From Aerococcus sp. Group 1 (lineage in GTDB: Bacteria; Bacillota; Bacilli; Lactobacillales; Aerococcaceae), in NCBI RefSeq assembly GCF_000193205.1, contig NC_015278.1:1674001-1738000 (forward strand): 64,000 nucleotides of DNA, given 5' to 3'. Shown here in pieces: positions 54,048 to 63,443 of the stretch (position 1 is the stretch's first letter; each line of letters opens with the position of its first letter). Under the pieces are notes generated by a model that did not search any database, was not told the DNA's origin, and saw nothing but the letters and a program-made list of their open reading frames with translations. Both the position numbers and the translations under genes were made by a program.

Positions 54048-54602
54048 ATGAAAACCAAAGAAATTACTCGTATTGCTTTGATGATAGCCCTATTGGTTAT
54101 CGCTTCTCAGTTAACTATTCCTATCGGAATTGTTCCCTTTACCCTTCAAACCTTTGCGGTTAACTTAATTGCCTTATTTTTAAAACCTAAGGAAGCCTTT
54201 CTTACTACCTTGCTCTACTTGCTGGGCGGCTTAATCGGATTACCATTCTTTGCCGGATTCCATGGCGGTTTCCAAAGTGTACTAACCCCTTCCTTTGGCT
54301 TTATTATAGGCTTCCTTGCTGCCGCTAGCCTGGTTTCAACCTATTTAGCTAAGCAAGCCAATCCAGGGCCTAGAGAATACCTCATTGCCCTAGTCATTAA
54401 TTACTTAGTGACCAATTCAATTGGTTTTGTCTATATGGCCTTTATTTTAAACTCCTATATGGGCAAGGGCCTTTCCATCGGCGGGCTTTTAGCCATTGGG
54501 ATCACTCCCTTTATTCTGGCTGAAATTCTCAAAAGTGCCCTGGCCTTTATCTTAGCCCTGCGTTTACGTCCACTCTTAAAGCGCAGAAACTTACTTGACT
54601 AA
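54048..54602 (+). CDS. bioY: Biotin transporter BioY
   Basis: A 184-residue membrane protein with six spans, an ECF-type substrate-binding component. It shows LTIPIGIVPFTLQTFAVNLIAL, LYLLGGLIGLPFFAGFHGG and FGFIIGFLAAASLV. BioY binds biotin and works with an ECF module (elsewhere) or alone. The ATG at 54048 has AAGGAG 9 nt upstream; the ATG at 54027 has none. With birA and lplA nearby this region handles the biotin and lipoate cofactors. It ends at a strong terminator. Confidence 0.95.
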   Translation: MKTKEITRIALMIALLVIASQLTIPIGIVPFTLQTFAVNLIALFLKPKEAFLTTLLYLLGGLIGLPFFAGFHGGFQSVLTPSFGFIIGFLAAASLVSTYLAKQANPGPREYLIALVINYLVTNSIGFVYMAFILNSYMGKGLSIGGLLAIGITPFILAEILKSALAFILALRLRPLLKRRNLLD

Positions 54603-54642
54603 AAAAAGTGTGACCAAGCTAATCAACTTGGTCACACTTTTT
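54601..54642. terminator. Bidirectional terminator between bioY and lplA
   Basis: The stem AAAGTGTGACCAAG pairs perfectly with CTTGGTCACACTTT around an 8-nt loop, with A7 before and T6 after. It lies between the convergent bioY and lplA genes. Confidence 0.9.
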
Positions 54643-54652
54643 TCATTTATAA

Positions 54653-55675
54653 TTAATTTAAGATAAGAGAGACTAAGTCTTCGATAGCAAGCTTGCCAAT
54701 GTTATCTTGGTAGTTGCCAGCGTTTAGTCCTGCAGCAATTCCAGCTTGGTCATAAGTCTTTCCAATCATAGCTTGGTCGACTTGGTCCGGTTGGCCAAAA
54801 CTCATATCTCCATAAGTCTTGAAATCAGTAATAAGTCCATCACTAATATTAAAGTTAAAAGCCACGGTGCCTACCCCAGGGTAATAGGCTGTCTTATAGT
54901 AATGGAATCCAGGATTTGACCCATAATTCCACTCATCCTTTCCATAAAAATCAGCCACCCGTTGGTCAATAATCGCCCAGTCCTCATCGGTTAAGGTATA
55001 GCGTTGAATACTATCCAAGTCCTCTGTATGGAAGATTTCTTTAAGCAGGGCCTCTTTAAATGCTTCTGTAGATAAGTCAGCTAAGTCACCTTTTAAGAGG
55101 GGTTTGAGGTTAGAGACCCGTTTATCTACCGACTTGACCCCTTTGGTTTTTAACTTATCTTGATTAGGGGTCAGTACCCGCCTTGCTTGTTGGGTATCCA
55201 AATCATATAAGAGGGTACCACCAGCTGCCAAGGCATTTTCTACCTTGACCATGGACATGCCAGAAATTTTTAAGTCGTCCACTACAATGTCGTTACGACC
55301 TTTGAGTTGGACGCCTTTAATTCCTAGTGCAGTCAAGGCAGCAATAATCGGTTGGGCATAGTAAGAAAAATCACCATAATGTGAGGTGTCACCAACGACA
55401 ATATTCTCAAAGACAATGTTGCCGTAGTCCTGATAAACAGCTCCCCCGCCACCCGTACGCCGGACTAAGGTGATATCATTCTTTTCTAAATAGTCTAGAT
55501 CAACTTCTGCATAGGCATTTTGATTTTTACCGATAATGACACAGGGAGCATTAATATACATAATTAAGCCGTGGCCTTCAAGGGCTAGGTCATTGATCAG
55601 ATAATTATCCAGCGATTGGTTAACAATAGGATCATAAACCGCTTGACCATGGCGTGACGTATCAATAAAAAACAT
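54653..55675 (-). CDS. lplA: Lipoate-protein ligase
   Basis: A 340-residue enzyme with the N-terminal FFIDTSRHGQAVYDPIVNQSLDNYLIN, the lipoate-binding VRRTGGGGAVYQDYGNIVFEN and LKGRNDIVVDDLKISG with the catalytic lysine region, plus the LplA C-terminal accessory domain (about 250-340). It charges lipoate onto E2 and GcvH proteins. The ATG at 55675 matches the family start; an in-frame ATG 24 bases upstream overlaps AAGGAGG, so its use is less likely. Confidence 0.93.
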   Translation of the reverse strand: MFFIDTSRHGQAVYDPIVNQSLDNYLINDLALEGHGLIMYINAPCVIIGKNQNAYAEVDLDYLEKNDITLVRRTGGGGAVYQDYGNIVFENIVVGDTSHYGDFSYYAQPIIAALTALGIKGVQLKGRNDIVVDDLKISGMSMVKVENALAAGGTLLYDLDTQQARRVLTPNQDKLKTKGVKSVDKRVSNLKPLLKGDLADLSTEAFKEALLKEIFHTEDLDSIQRYTLTDEDWAIIDQRVADFYGKDEWNYGSNPGFHYYKTAYYPGVGTVAFNFNISDGLITDFKTYGDMSFGQPDQVDQAMIGKTYDQAGIAAGLNAGNYQDNIGKLAIEDLVSLILN

Positions 55676-55857
55676 GGAAAGATCTTCCTCCTTATTCATT
55701 TTCTAGCCTCTAACCGGGGTATTTTTTAAACATTTTATACTTTAAATTATAGCATAGAAACCGCCTTCTTTTCTGTTCCTTTGTCCCTTGAAATCTTATT
55801 GGAGCATGGCTCATTCTATGGTAATATGCACTTATTAAGCCAGAAAGGAAAATAACC

Positions 55858-57300
55858 ATGTCGCTAGCTTTGGAATTTATTGATAAATTTAACCAGCTCC
55901 TGGGCGATGAAGCCGCTGACTTCTTCGCCGCTCTTAATAAAGGAGAGTCCCAGAAAGCCTTTCGTATCAACCCTCTAAAAGCTAAGGCCCAAGCCATTTG
56001 CCAGTCTTACTTTGAAGAAGAATTAACCCCCTGTCCCTATAGTCCATGGGGGTATTTAGGTCAAGTAGACGGTCATTCTCCCCTCCATCAAGCTGGACTA
56101 GTCTATAGCCAGGAAGCTTCAGCCATGGCGGTTGCTAGTGTGGTCCAAGCCCAGCCGGGAGAAAAAATTCTTGACCTCTGTGCCGCACCAGGAGGAAAGT
56201 CTACTCAGATTGCTGCTGATATGCAGGGCCAAGGGCTCTTGGTCGCTAATGAAATTATTCCTAAGCGGGCCAAGATCTTAGCTGAAAATATTGAAAGAAT
56301 GGGCATTTCCAACGCGCTGGTAACCAACCACGATCCCGAAAGTCTGGCTACTTATTTCCCGGGCTTTTTCGATAAGGTTCTGGTTGACGCCCCCTGTTCC
56401 GGTGAAGGCATGTTTACCAAAAGTCAAGCGGCTCGTGAGGGCTGGTCCAAAGAGACACCTCTCCTCTGCCAAGAGCGGCAAAAGGAAATTCTGGGCCAAG
56501 CTGTTCGGATGCTAAAAGCAGGTGGGCAATTAATCTACTCCACCTGCACCTTCTCCCCGGAAGAAAACGAAGAGGTGATTGCCTGGCTATTGGACCAAGG
56601 AGATTTTGACCTGGAATGGATCGACAATTTTCCTCCTGAAACAGTCTCTCGGGGACGGAGCGACTGGAGCCGGTCAGACTATGATCTCTCCCCCTGTGTG
56701 AGAATTTGGCCCCATCGTTCCATCGGCGAGGGCCACTTTATTGCCCGTCTCAAGGCCAAAGACAGTCTTAATACCGACCAAGTAGCAGCAAAAGCTAAGA
56801 AGAGTCGTCCTAAAAAGGGCAAAAGGCACGCAGGTAAGTCTAAAGCTTCATCCTATCGCTTATTAGAGCCAGAAGAAAGGAAAAATCTCGCTGCCCTAAG
56901 CCAATCCTTCCCTAATGAGGACTACCAAGATCGAGAACTGATTGCTAAAGGCGACCAGGTTTGGCTCCTCCCTCCCGGCGTCACTTATCACATGCTAGTA
57001 GAGGGGCCCCTCAATCAATTACGCAGTCTCCGTCTGGGCCTCCACCTGGGAAGCTTACTAAAAAATCGCTTTCAACCCAGCTATGCTTGGGCCATGGCCT
57101 TGGCTCCCAAAGCCACTTACCCTCAAATTGAAATCAGCTACGATGACTGGGTAAACTATGTCCAAGGTCTCACCTTAGCTTATCCTGGCAACCAAGGTTG
57201 GGTCCTCTTAGTTTACCAAGGGATGGTCATTAGCTTTGGCAAACAAGTCCAAGGAACAGTTAAAAACTTCTTTCCCAAGGGATTGCGTTTTCACCCATGA
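55858..57300 (+). CDS. rsmF: 16S rRNA (cytosine) methyltransferase, RsmF/YebU-type
   Basis: A 480-residue methyltransferase. The NOL1/NOP2/Sun core has LDLCAAPGGKSTQIAADM (SAM binding), NHDPESLATYFPGFFDKVLVDAPCSGEGMFTKS with one catalytic cysteine and STCTFSPEENE with the other. The C-terminal 130 residues (about 345-480) form the RsmF accessory domain (KGDQVWLLPPGV, LGLHLGSLLKNRFQPSYAWAMAL). It methylates cytosine in 16S rRNA. It is divergent from lplA. Confidence 0.94.
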   Translation: MSLALEFIDKFNQLLGDEAADFFAALNKGESQKAFRINPLKAKAQAICQSYFEEELTPCPYSPWGYLGQVDGHSPLHQAGLVYSQEASAMAVASVVQAQPGEKILDLCAAPGGKSTQIAADMQGQGLLVANEIIPKRAKILAENIERMGISNALVTNHDPESLATYFPGFFDKVLVDAPCSGEGMFTKSQAAREGWSKETPLLCQERQKEILGQAVRMLKAGGQLIYSTCTFSPEENEEVIAWLLDQGDFDLEWIDNFPPETVSRGRSDWSRSDYDLSPCVRIWPHRSIGEGHFIARLKAKDSLNTDQVAAKAKKSRPKKGKRHAGKSKASSYRLLEPEERKNLAALSQSFPNEDYQDRELIAKGDQVWLLPPGVTYHMLVEGPLNQLRSLRLGLHLGSLLKNRFQPSYAWAMALAPKATYPQIEISYDDWVNYVQGLTLAYPGNQGWVLLVYQGMVISFGKQVQGTVKNFFPKGLRFHP

Positions 57301-57373
57301 CAATGGGAAGTCAGAGGCGCTTCTGCTATACTAGGGGCAAAGAATCGGATTTTGACAAAGGAGGATGACTTAC

Positions 57374-58216
57374 TTGATTAAACTATTTGTCACTGATATG
57401 GATGGTACCCTACTCAATGACCACCATGTCATTTCTGATGCTAACCGCCAGGCGATCTTGTCCTTAAATGACCAGGGAATTGAGTTTATGGTAGCTACCG
57501 GACGGGGATATCACTCAGCCCAACCTTTACTAGATATGCAAGACTTACGCTGCCCGATGATTAATTTAAATGGGGCAGTTTTTACTGATATTAATGGTGA
57601 AGCCAGCCAGCAAAAATATTTTTCCGGCCAACTCCTTAGTGAACTGCTGGATTACTTTAACTATTACAGCATTAATTATTCCATTATGACCCAAAACCAA
57701 TACTATCTCTATAATCCGGAAACTTTTATCGACCAAATTAAGGCCGTCAGCCAGGGCGATCCCAAGGCCATGGCCAGTGCAGCCCAATTTATCTTTGATA
57801 CCAATTATATCCGTGATATTAGGGACTATATTAGTGGGGAAAATGAGCCTGCCTTAAAAGTCATGGTCTTTTCTGAAGACCATGCTATTCTCCAGCAATT
57901 TATTGAGCATTTTGATAGCCATCCAGAATTAGCGGTCTCTTCTTCTGGTCCCGATAATTTAGAAATTACCCAGCGTGATGCCACTAAGAGCAATGCTTTA
58001 ATGGCTTATGCCCAGTCTAAAGGCTATCAAAGCGATGAAATACTCACCATTGGCGACTCTCATAATGATATTTCCATGTTCCACCCGGTCAAATATTCTT
58101 ATGCCATGGCTAATGCCAGTCAATTGGTCAAAGACCAGGCAAACTACCTAGCACCTAGCAACAAGGAGGATGGGGTCGCCCAAGTGATTGCTAACTTACT
58201 TAAAGAGCGATACTAG
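57374..58216 (+). CDS. Cof-type HAD phosphatase
   Basis: A 280-residue HAD IIB hydrolase: the N-terminal LFVTDMDGTLLNDHHVIS with the nucleophile aspartate, MVATGRGYHSAQPLL with the conserved threonine, LEITQRDATKSNALM with the lysine and ILTIGDSHNDISMF with the acid pair. Such enzymes dephosphorylate sugar phosphates, flavin or other small metabolites. The ATG at 57365 directly abuts AAGGAGG, so the TTG at 57374 (9 nt from it) is the more likely start. Confidence 0.88.
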   Translation: MIKLFVTDMDGTLLNDHHVISDANRQAILSLNDQGIEFMVATGRGYHSAQPLLDMQDLRCPMINLNGAVFTDINGEASQQKYFSGQLLSELLDYFNYYSINYSIMTQNQYYLYNPETFIDQIKAVSQGDPKAMASAAQFIFDTNYIRDIRDYISGENEPALKVMVFSEDHAILQQFIEHFDSHPELAVSSSGPDNLEITQRDATKSNALMAYAQSKGYQSDEILTIGDSHNDISMFHPVKYSYAMANASQLVKDQANYLAPSNKEDGVAQVIANLLKERY

Positions 58217-58274
58217 CACTCGGATCAGCCTATTTAATTCTGCCAAGTACAAGGGCAAATACCATTAGAAAGTG

Positions 58275-59063
58275 ATGTCTATGGGGCAACAGCAAGTCAA
58301 AAAAATCTTAGAATTAGCCTTACTTGCCGGACAAATTATGTGTGAAAGTCAGGCAGAATCTTATCGGGTTGAAGATACCATGAATAAGATTCTTAGTCTT
58401 TCCCAGGCAGCTTTTGCGGTCGGCTGTTCTTTTTCAACCAATTTATTGGCCATTATTGACGATCCTAAATTTGAGAGCGGGGCTTTTGTGGGGGTGAAAC
58501 GGATCACCAGCCACAGCAACAATCTCAATAAAATTGGTCAAGTGACCCGGATAACTGATTATTTCGTCCAAGGGCAGCTAGACATTGACCAAACTTATAC
58601 CCTCTTATTGAACATCCGTTCGGGACGTAACCTCTATAATCCTAACCGAATGGCCTTAGGGATATGGGGAATGACCTTTTGTTTTACCTTTCTTTTTGAT
58701 GGTGGTCCCTTTGAAGGCTTAACGGCAGCTATTAATGGCCTGGTCCTAGCGCTTTTATTTCTAGCTGCTAACCGCTTAAATTTTGGGGCTTTCTTTACCA
58801 ATGTCATTCAAGCAAGTGTCGTCACTCTCCTACCCCACCTCTTTCAAATGTATCTGTGGCCTGATTTAGCCAGCGGAACCGTGGTGATCGCTTCCCTCAT
58901 GCCCCTGGTTCCTGGAACCCCCTTTACCACGGCAGTCCGAGACCTCTTCCATGAGGATTTCATCGCCGGCTCTTCCCGTTTAGTGGAAGCCCTTCTCACA
59001 GCAGGAAGTTTAGCTTTAGGTTCAATCATCGCCTTTCTTATCTTAGAAGGAGTCTTTATATGA
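58275..59063 (+). CDS. Threonine/serine exporter ThrE N-terminal subunit (DUF1212)
   Basis: A 262-residue protein. The N-terminal cytoplasmic part (about residues 1-120, LELALLAGQIMCESQAESYRVEDTMNKIL and FSTNLLAIIDDPKF) belongs to the ThrE/DUF1212 family; the rest has five membrane spans, including LVPGTPFTTAVRDL. Such proteins act with a smaller partner to export amino acids or metabolites. The GTG at 58272 is another start candidate. It overlaps the next gene by 4 bp. Confidence 0.88.
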   Translation: MSMGQQQVKKILELALLAGQIMCESQAESYRVEDTMNKILSLSQAAFAVGCSFSTNLLAIIDDPKFESGAFVGVKRITSHSNNLNKIGQVTRITDYFVQGQLDIDQTYTLLLNIRSGRNLYNPNRMALGIWGMTFCFTFLFDGGPFEGLTAAINGLVLALLFLAANRLNFGAFFTNVIQASVVTLLPHLFQMYLWPDLASGTVVIASLMPLVPGTPFTTAVRDLFHEDFIAGSSRLVEALLTAGSLALGSIIAFLILEGVFI

Positions 59064-59557
59064 TTGCTTTATTTCTTTACCATGCCTTTTTTTCACTGAC
59101 CGTAGGCTTTTTTTGCGCCTATGTCTTTGAGGTTCCTAAAAGAATGATTTTCCAAGTCTCCTTAATTGGAATGTTTGGCTGGTTAACCTACTACTTCACC
59201 CAGGTCCTAGCGGGTTCGACTCCAGTCTGGTCCTCTTATTGGGCCAGCCTAGTCATTGCCGCTATGTCTCAGTGGGCGGCCAGTCGTTTCCACCAACCAG
59301 TGACCTTGTTTTTCATTCCGGGTTTTATTCCCATCGTCCCTGGTGGAGGCCTCTACCGGACTGCCCTCTATCTTTTTCAACGCGATTTTGACTTGTTTTC
59401 TAGTCAATTGCTAGAAACCTTTATGAGTACCGTGGCTATCGGATTAGCTATTTTTACCGTTTCTAGTATCACTTACCTAGGGAACCGGACCACTTCAGCC
59501 AAGTATATTCGCCGGGATAACCGTAAACGTGTGCGGGCCTTATTCCGTAAGCATTAA
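59060..59557 (+). CDS. Threonine/serine exporter ThrE C-terminal subunit (DUF3815)
   Basis: A 165-residue protein with four or five membrane spans and the family motif FFIPGFIPIVPGGGLYRTALYL; the C-terminus is arginine-rich. It is the usual partner of the DUF1212 protein and begins within its stop codon (ATGA). A two-gene ThrE pair like this is common in Firmicutes; succinate and threonine/serine transport have been reported for relatives. The substrate here is not determined. Confidence 0.88.
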   Translation: MIALFLYHAFFSLTVGFFCAYVFEVPKRMIFQVSLIGMFGWLTYYFTQVLAGSTPVWSSYWASLVIAAMSQWAASRFHQPVTLFFIPGFIPIVPGGGLYRTALYLFQRDFDLFSSQLLETFMSTVAIGLAIFTVSSITYLGNRTTSAKYIRRDNRKRVRALFRKH

Positions 59558-59604
59558 AAATAAGGAAGGATCATGATGACAATAAAAAATTACTCCTACT
59601 CTTA

Positions 59605-60588
59605 ATGACCGGTCTGCTCTTTGCCTGTGGTCAAAAACCAGACTCTACTACCCCAAAGCAAGCTAGCCAGGAAGACCAAACAGAAAGTAAGTCCCCACAA
59701 ACTGAGCAAAAGAATGAAACACAGCCAGCCAGTGACCAAGCGACTGACCTGGACCAATTAACCGTCTTGAGTCAGACTGAGGACTATGTTCAATATGAAT
59801 TAAATGTCATGCGGGATGGTTTTAAAATACACGGTAAGCTCTTCTTGCCCAAGGGCGACCAAGAATCCTGGCCATTAACTATCCTAGCCCACGGGATTAA
59901 CCAAACCGATTTAACCACCACGCCTTACGCCACTCATTTGGCGAAACGTGGGGTAGCTGCCTATGTTTTTGACTTTATCGGCGGGGCTCCCCTAAATAGC
60001 AGTGATGGTGACTTTTCCGATATGACCGTATTGACTGAACTGGCTGACCTGGAGGCCATTTACCAAAAGCTCACTAACTATAAAGCAATTGATTCCAGTG
60101 AAACTTACCTATTAGGAGATAGCCAGGGCGGTCTCGTAGCTACCATGATGGCAGCTAAACACCCCGAGGATATCCAGGGGATGATCCTACTCTACCCTGC
60201 CTTCAATATGCCCAGCCTAGTCCACGACTTTGTCCCGGACAAAGAAGAAATTCCTGACTCCATCGATATCATGGGAGTATCGGTTAGCCGTTACTATATC
60301 GAAGACATGCTTAAGGTGGATGTGGAAGACATTACTACTTCCTATCCTGGCCCAGTTCTCATTGTCCATGGAGAAGATGATGTTCTCGTGCCCCCAGTCT
60401 ATGCTCAAAAGGCCGCTGAGCTTTTCCCCAAGGCCCATTTAGAAATGATCCCTGGCGGCAAGCATGAATTTTCCGGCTCTGACTTCATCAAGGCCCTCTC
60501 TTATATCGATAAGTTCATGGTCAATCAACTCGGCGATGAACATTACCAACTCACTATCGACGAAGAAGAGCAAGCCGATAACAACTAA
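59605..60588 (+). CDS. Alpha/beta hydrolase, lipoprotein with frameshifted signal peptide
   Basis: The frame from ATG 59605 encodes LLFACG, a lipobox, directly at its start, so the signal peptide is truncated. With one A added to the six-base run 59584-59589, the frame extends to an ATG at 59576 (AAGGAAGG upstream) and gives a complete signal (TIKKLLLLLMTGLLFAC). The hydrolase domain has HGINQTDLTTTPYA, the nucleophile GDSQGGLVATMMA, the acid VHGEDDVLVPP and the histidine GGKHEFSG. It resembles secreted esterases or peptidases. As read, it would lack export. The six-base A run invites slippage. Confidence 0.85.
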   Translation: MTGLLFACGQKPDSTTPKQASQEDQTESKSPQTEQKNETQPASDQATDLDQLTVLSQTEDYVQYELNVMRDGFKIHGKLFLPKGDQESWPLTILAHGINQTDLTTTPYATHLAKRGVAAYVFDFIGGAPLNSSDGDFSDMTVLTELADLEAIYQKLTNYKAIDSSETYLLGDSQGGLVATMMAAKHPEDIQGMILLYPAFNMPSLVHDFVPDKEEIPDSIDIMGVSVSRYYIEDMLKVDVEDITTSYPGPVLIVHGEDDVLVPPVYAQKAAELFPKAHLEMIPGGKHEFSGSDFIKALSYIDKFMVNQLGDEHYQLTIDEEEQADNN

Positions 60589-60619
60589 ATCAAGTACACT
60601 CAGATAAATAAGCAATTAA

Positions 60620-60676
60620 AAAGTGCTAGTATCAGCCTCTTAAAAGACTTAAGAGTGATACTAGCACTTTTATTTT
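60620..60676. terminator. Strong bidirectional terminator
   Basis: AAAGTGCTAGTATCA (60620-60634) pairs perfectly with TGATACTAGCACTTT (60656-60670). It has T-rich flanks on both strands and lies between the convergent hydrolase and nucleoside hydrolase genes. Confidence 0.9.
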
Positions 60677-60694
60677 ATTGGACCGTATTTATTT

Positions 60695-61648
60695 TTAATG
60701 CTCTTTAAAGAGCTGGGTCAAACGGGTCATAAATTCATTTAAGAATCGGTCCACATCAACCGCCACGGCGACTCGGACACTCGGATCAGGATCATTTAAA
60801 CGGTCATTATCGCCAATAGTCCGTCCCCGACTTTCACCTTCAGTTTCAACCTTCATGGCTAAAGGCAGACAGTCAACTAAGTCTCCTTGAACGGCAACCG
60901 CCACGGCTAGTGGGTCGTGGAGGGCACAACCCTTTAAGTGGGGCGAGGTGACTTCGTAGGATTTAATGTAATAGTCCACAATATCAGCCATCTTCTCACC
61001 AGCCTCAGTGCCTAAGTCACGCCAAATTTGGGTTTCCTTATAGGTCAAGAGGGTGCGCAAGGTCACGTCTAATCCCACCATGGTAACTGGTAAGCCTGAC
61101 CGGAATAATTTATCAGCGGCTGCGGGGTCTTGGCTAATATTAGCCTCTGCAAAAGCTGACACATTACCACAAACCGTCAAGGCCCCACCCATAATGACAA
61201 TTTCACCAACTTGGGATAAGCTATCGAGGTCCTTATCAATGGCTGCGGCTAAGTTAGTCATAGGCCCGGTAGCGACAATTTTTAAATCTTTACCATACTT
61301 CCTAGCCGATTCGAGGATAAAGTCAACCGCATTGCCAGCAGCTTGATTAACAGGCCGGTCACCCAGGTCAACCTCACCCAGACCATTTTTACCGTGGATC
61401 AGAGCTGAGACTTCTTGCACTTCAAAGTCTTCCTTATCCGAAGCATGGTCTAAGCCGGGATAAACTAGGACCTGGCCTTGACCAAATAAATCCAATAATT
61501 GACTGGCGTTTTTCAGACCTGTTTCCATTAACACATTACCATAGGTCCCCGTGATACCAAGCAAGTCGACTTCTGCTGAGGCACACGCGTAGGCAATGGC
61601 CAGGGCATCGTCAACCCCTGTATCTAAGTCCAGTATCATTTTTACCAT
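60695..61648 (-). CDS. Nucleoside hydrolase
   Basis: A 317-residue enzyme of the inosine/uridine-preferring family: the calcium-binding LDLDTGVDDALAI at the N-terminus, VATGPMTNLAAAI, IVIMGGAL and HDPLAVAVAV near residue 240. It cleaves the N-glycosidic bond of ribonucleosides for salvage. AAGGAGGAGG precedes the ATG. No nucleoside transporter is next to it. Confidence 0.93.
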   Translation of the reverse strand: MVKMILDLDTGVDDALAIAYACASAEVDLLGITGTYGNVLMETGLKNASQLLDLFGQGQVLVYPGLDHASDKEDFEVQEVSALIHGKNGLGEVDLGDRPVNQAAGNAVDFILESARKYGKDLKIVATGPMTNLAAAIDKDLDSLSQVGEIVIMGGALTVCGNVSAFAEANISQDPAAADKLFRSGLPVTMVGLDVTLRTLLTYKETQIWRDLGTEAGEKMADIVDYYIKSYEVTSPHLKGCALHDPLAVAVAVQGDLVDCLPLAMKVETEGESRGRTIGDNDRLNDPDPSVRVAVAVDVDRFLNEFMTRLTQLFKEH

Positions 61649-61738
61649 AGAAGATCCTCCTCCTTAAATCCTTAAACTAAGGTCACTTCAATTTTACCCG
61701 CTTTATTGCCATTTTTAAAGCTTTAGCCCAAAGTGGCT

Positions 61739-61788
61739 AAAAAGAAAATCGACCCCGATAGCTATGGAAACTATGGGAGGCCGATTAT
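61739..61788 (-). terminator. Hairpin after pepA
   Basis: An imperfect inverted repeat (ATCG...ATAG with CTAT...CGAT, about 61750-61787) is followed on the minus strand by a T-rich tract. It lies 44 bp beyond the pepA stop. Confidence 0.65.
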
Positions 61789-61831
61789 CATTAGATTAAG
61801 TCAACTTCATTACTAGCAAAAATATAGATAC

Positions 61832-63250
61832 CTACTTGGCTTCAGCTTGTCCTTTAACAAATTGGTATAAGGTCTTCACTGGCACACCTGTTGCTCCCTG
61901 AGGAAGGTAGCGGTAGGCTTTTTCCCCGAAGGCAGGGCCAGCAATATCCAAGTGAACCCATGGCTTACCTTCCACAAAGTGTTCTAAGAAGACCCCTGCG
62001 GTAATGGTTCCTCCATTGCGTCCGGTAGAATTTCTTAAGTCGGCATTGGTGCCTTTAACGGCTTCTCGTAATTCTTCTGGTGCTGGTAATTGCCAAATCG
62101 GTTCACCAACACTGTCAGCAGCTTGGTCTACTGCTTGGAAAAGCTCAGGGTCATTGGTCATCGCCCCAGCTGTCCGTTCACCGAGAGCGACTAAGCAAGC
62201 CCCCGTTAAGGTCGCTAGGTCAATCACGCATTCACTATTCACTTTAGCAGCTGCATAGTAAATCGAATCGGCCAAGGTCACCCGACCTTCAGCATCGGTA
62301 TTCAAGACCTCAATCGTCGTCCCCTTCATGGAACCGATAATGTCCCCATTTTTATAGGAGCTGGCAGAGACCAAGTTTTCTGTGATAGCAGCCACACCCA
62401 CAACGTTTTTATTGACCTTGTTTTTGGCTAAGGCGTAAATACTACCAATTACGGCGGCAGCCCCAGCCATGTCGTCCTTCATATCGATCATAGAGTTAGC
62501 TGGTTTTAAGGCGTAACCACCGGAGTCATAGGTAATCCCCTTGCCAACTAAGGCGATGGCTTTATCTTCTGGACCTTGAGGGAGATAATTCATCACGAGG
62601 AAGCGGGGTTCATTGACCGAACCAGCATTAACTGCTAGGAGGGCTTCCATCCCCAAGTCTTCGATTTGTTTTTTATCGAAGATTTCCACTTCTACCCCAA
62701 GCTCAGTTAACAAGTCCTTGGCTTGATCAGCCATTTGCGCCGGACTGAGGTGGTTAGAAGGGGTATTGACTAGATCGCGCGTCGCATTAATCCCTTCCAC
62801 TAAATGAGTCACTTCCTCAACCACTTGGTCAAGGTCAGCGACTTTTTTAGGCAGGTTAATCTTAGCTAGGGAAGAGGTGGATTTGTCACTGAGGTAACGG
62901 TCAAAACGATAGTCGCTTTGTAAGAAACCTTCAATAACCCCTTCCAGGGCAGCACGGTTCGTAGCCGCAAAAGAAACATTGGCTGCTTCAACCTTAGCTG
63001 CCTTTAATTCCTTAGCTGCCAAGAAAGCCGCAAGCACATAGTTATCGCGTTGAGGCTTTTCACCGAGGCCGACTAAAACTAAGTTTTGGCTATTAGGGCC
63101 TAGTGAGCGATAAACTTGCTTGGCTTCGCCATTAAAGTCCAGTTGGTCTTTTAAATAGTCTTGGGTGGCCTGGTCGACCATGCTTAAGTCTTGACCAGCC
63201 TCCACTAAGTAAACATGATTGGTAAAATTTTCATTGCTGACAAATTTCAT
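61832..63250 (-). CDS. pepA: Leucyl aminopeptidase, M17 family
   Basis: A 472-residue M17 peptidase. The C-terminal catalytic domain (about residues 160-470) has GKGITYDSGGYALKP, DMAGAAAVIG and NTDAEGRVTLAD with the metal ligands, then LTGACLVALGERTAGAM. It releases N-terminal amino acids in the cytoplasm as a hexamer. The ATG at 63250 lies 7 nt after GGAGG, preferred over the GTG at 63253. It is divergent from the final gene. Confidence 0.94.
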   Translation of the reverse strand: MKFVSNENFTNHVYLVEAGQDLSMVDQATQDYLKDQLDFNGEAKQVYRSLGPNSQNLVLVGLGEKPQRDNYVLAAFLAAKELKAAKVEAANVSFAATNRAALEGVIEGFLQSDYRFDRYLSDKSTSSLAKINLPKKVADLDQVVEEVTHLVEGINATRDLVNTPSNHLSPAQMADQAKDLLTELGVEVEIFDKKQIEDLGMEALLAVNAGSVNEPRFLVMNYLPQGPEDKAIALVGKGITYDSGGYALKPANSMIDMKDDMAGAAAVIGSIYALAKNKVNKNVVGVAAITENLVSASSYKNGDIIGSMKGTTIEVLNTDAEGRVTLADSIYYAAAKVNSECVIDLATLTGACLVALGERTAGAMTNDPELFQAVDQAADSVGEPIWQLPAPEELREAVKGTNADLRNSTGRNGGTITAGVFLEHFVEGKPWVHLDIAGPAFGEKAYRYLPQGATGVPVKTLYQFVKGQAEAK

Positions 63251-63406
63251 CACTCATCCTCCAATTCTACATTACTTCTGTCAATGCTTTCATTATACCA
63301 AGTTTACTTATTTTAGCTAGGTTTAGTGATTAATTTAGAGAAATCAATCTAACAGATTTGACTTAACCTCCCTACCGGATCAATCGCCTTTGCTTGGTCT
63401 TTTAGT

Positions 63407-63412
63407 TATAAT
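63407..63412 (+). promoter_or_regulatory. -10 box of the esterase gene
   Basis: TATAAT lies 31 bp before the AGGAGG site region of the final gene. The -35 is weak. Confidence 0.45.
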
Positions 63413-63443
63413 GATAATAAGAAAATATTAAGGAGGTATTTCC

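Noticed and set aside
54601..54642. The lplA/bioY and glnA terminators as further copies of the element family
   Set aside because: They share only a GTGTGACC-like stem; the tail and inner modules are absent, so the similarity is probably coincidental.
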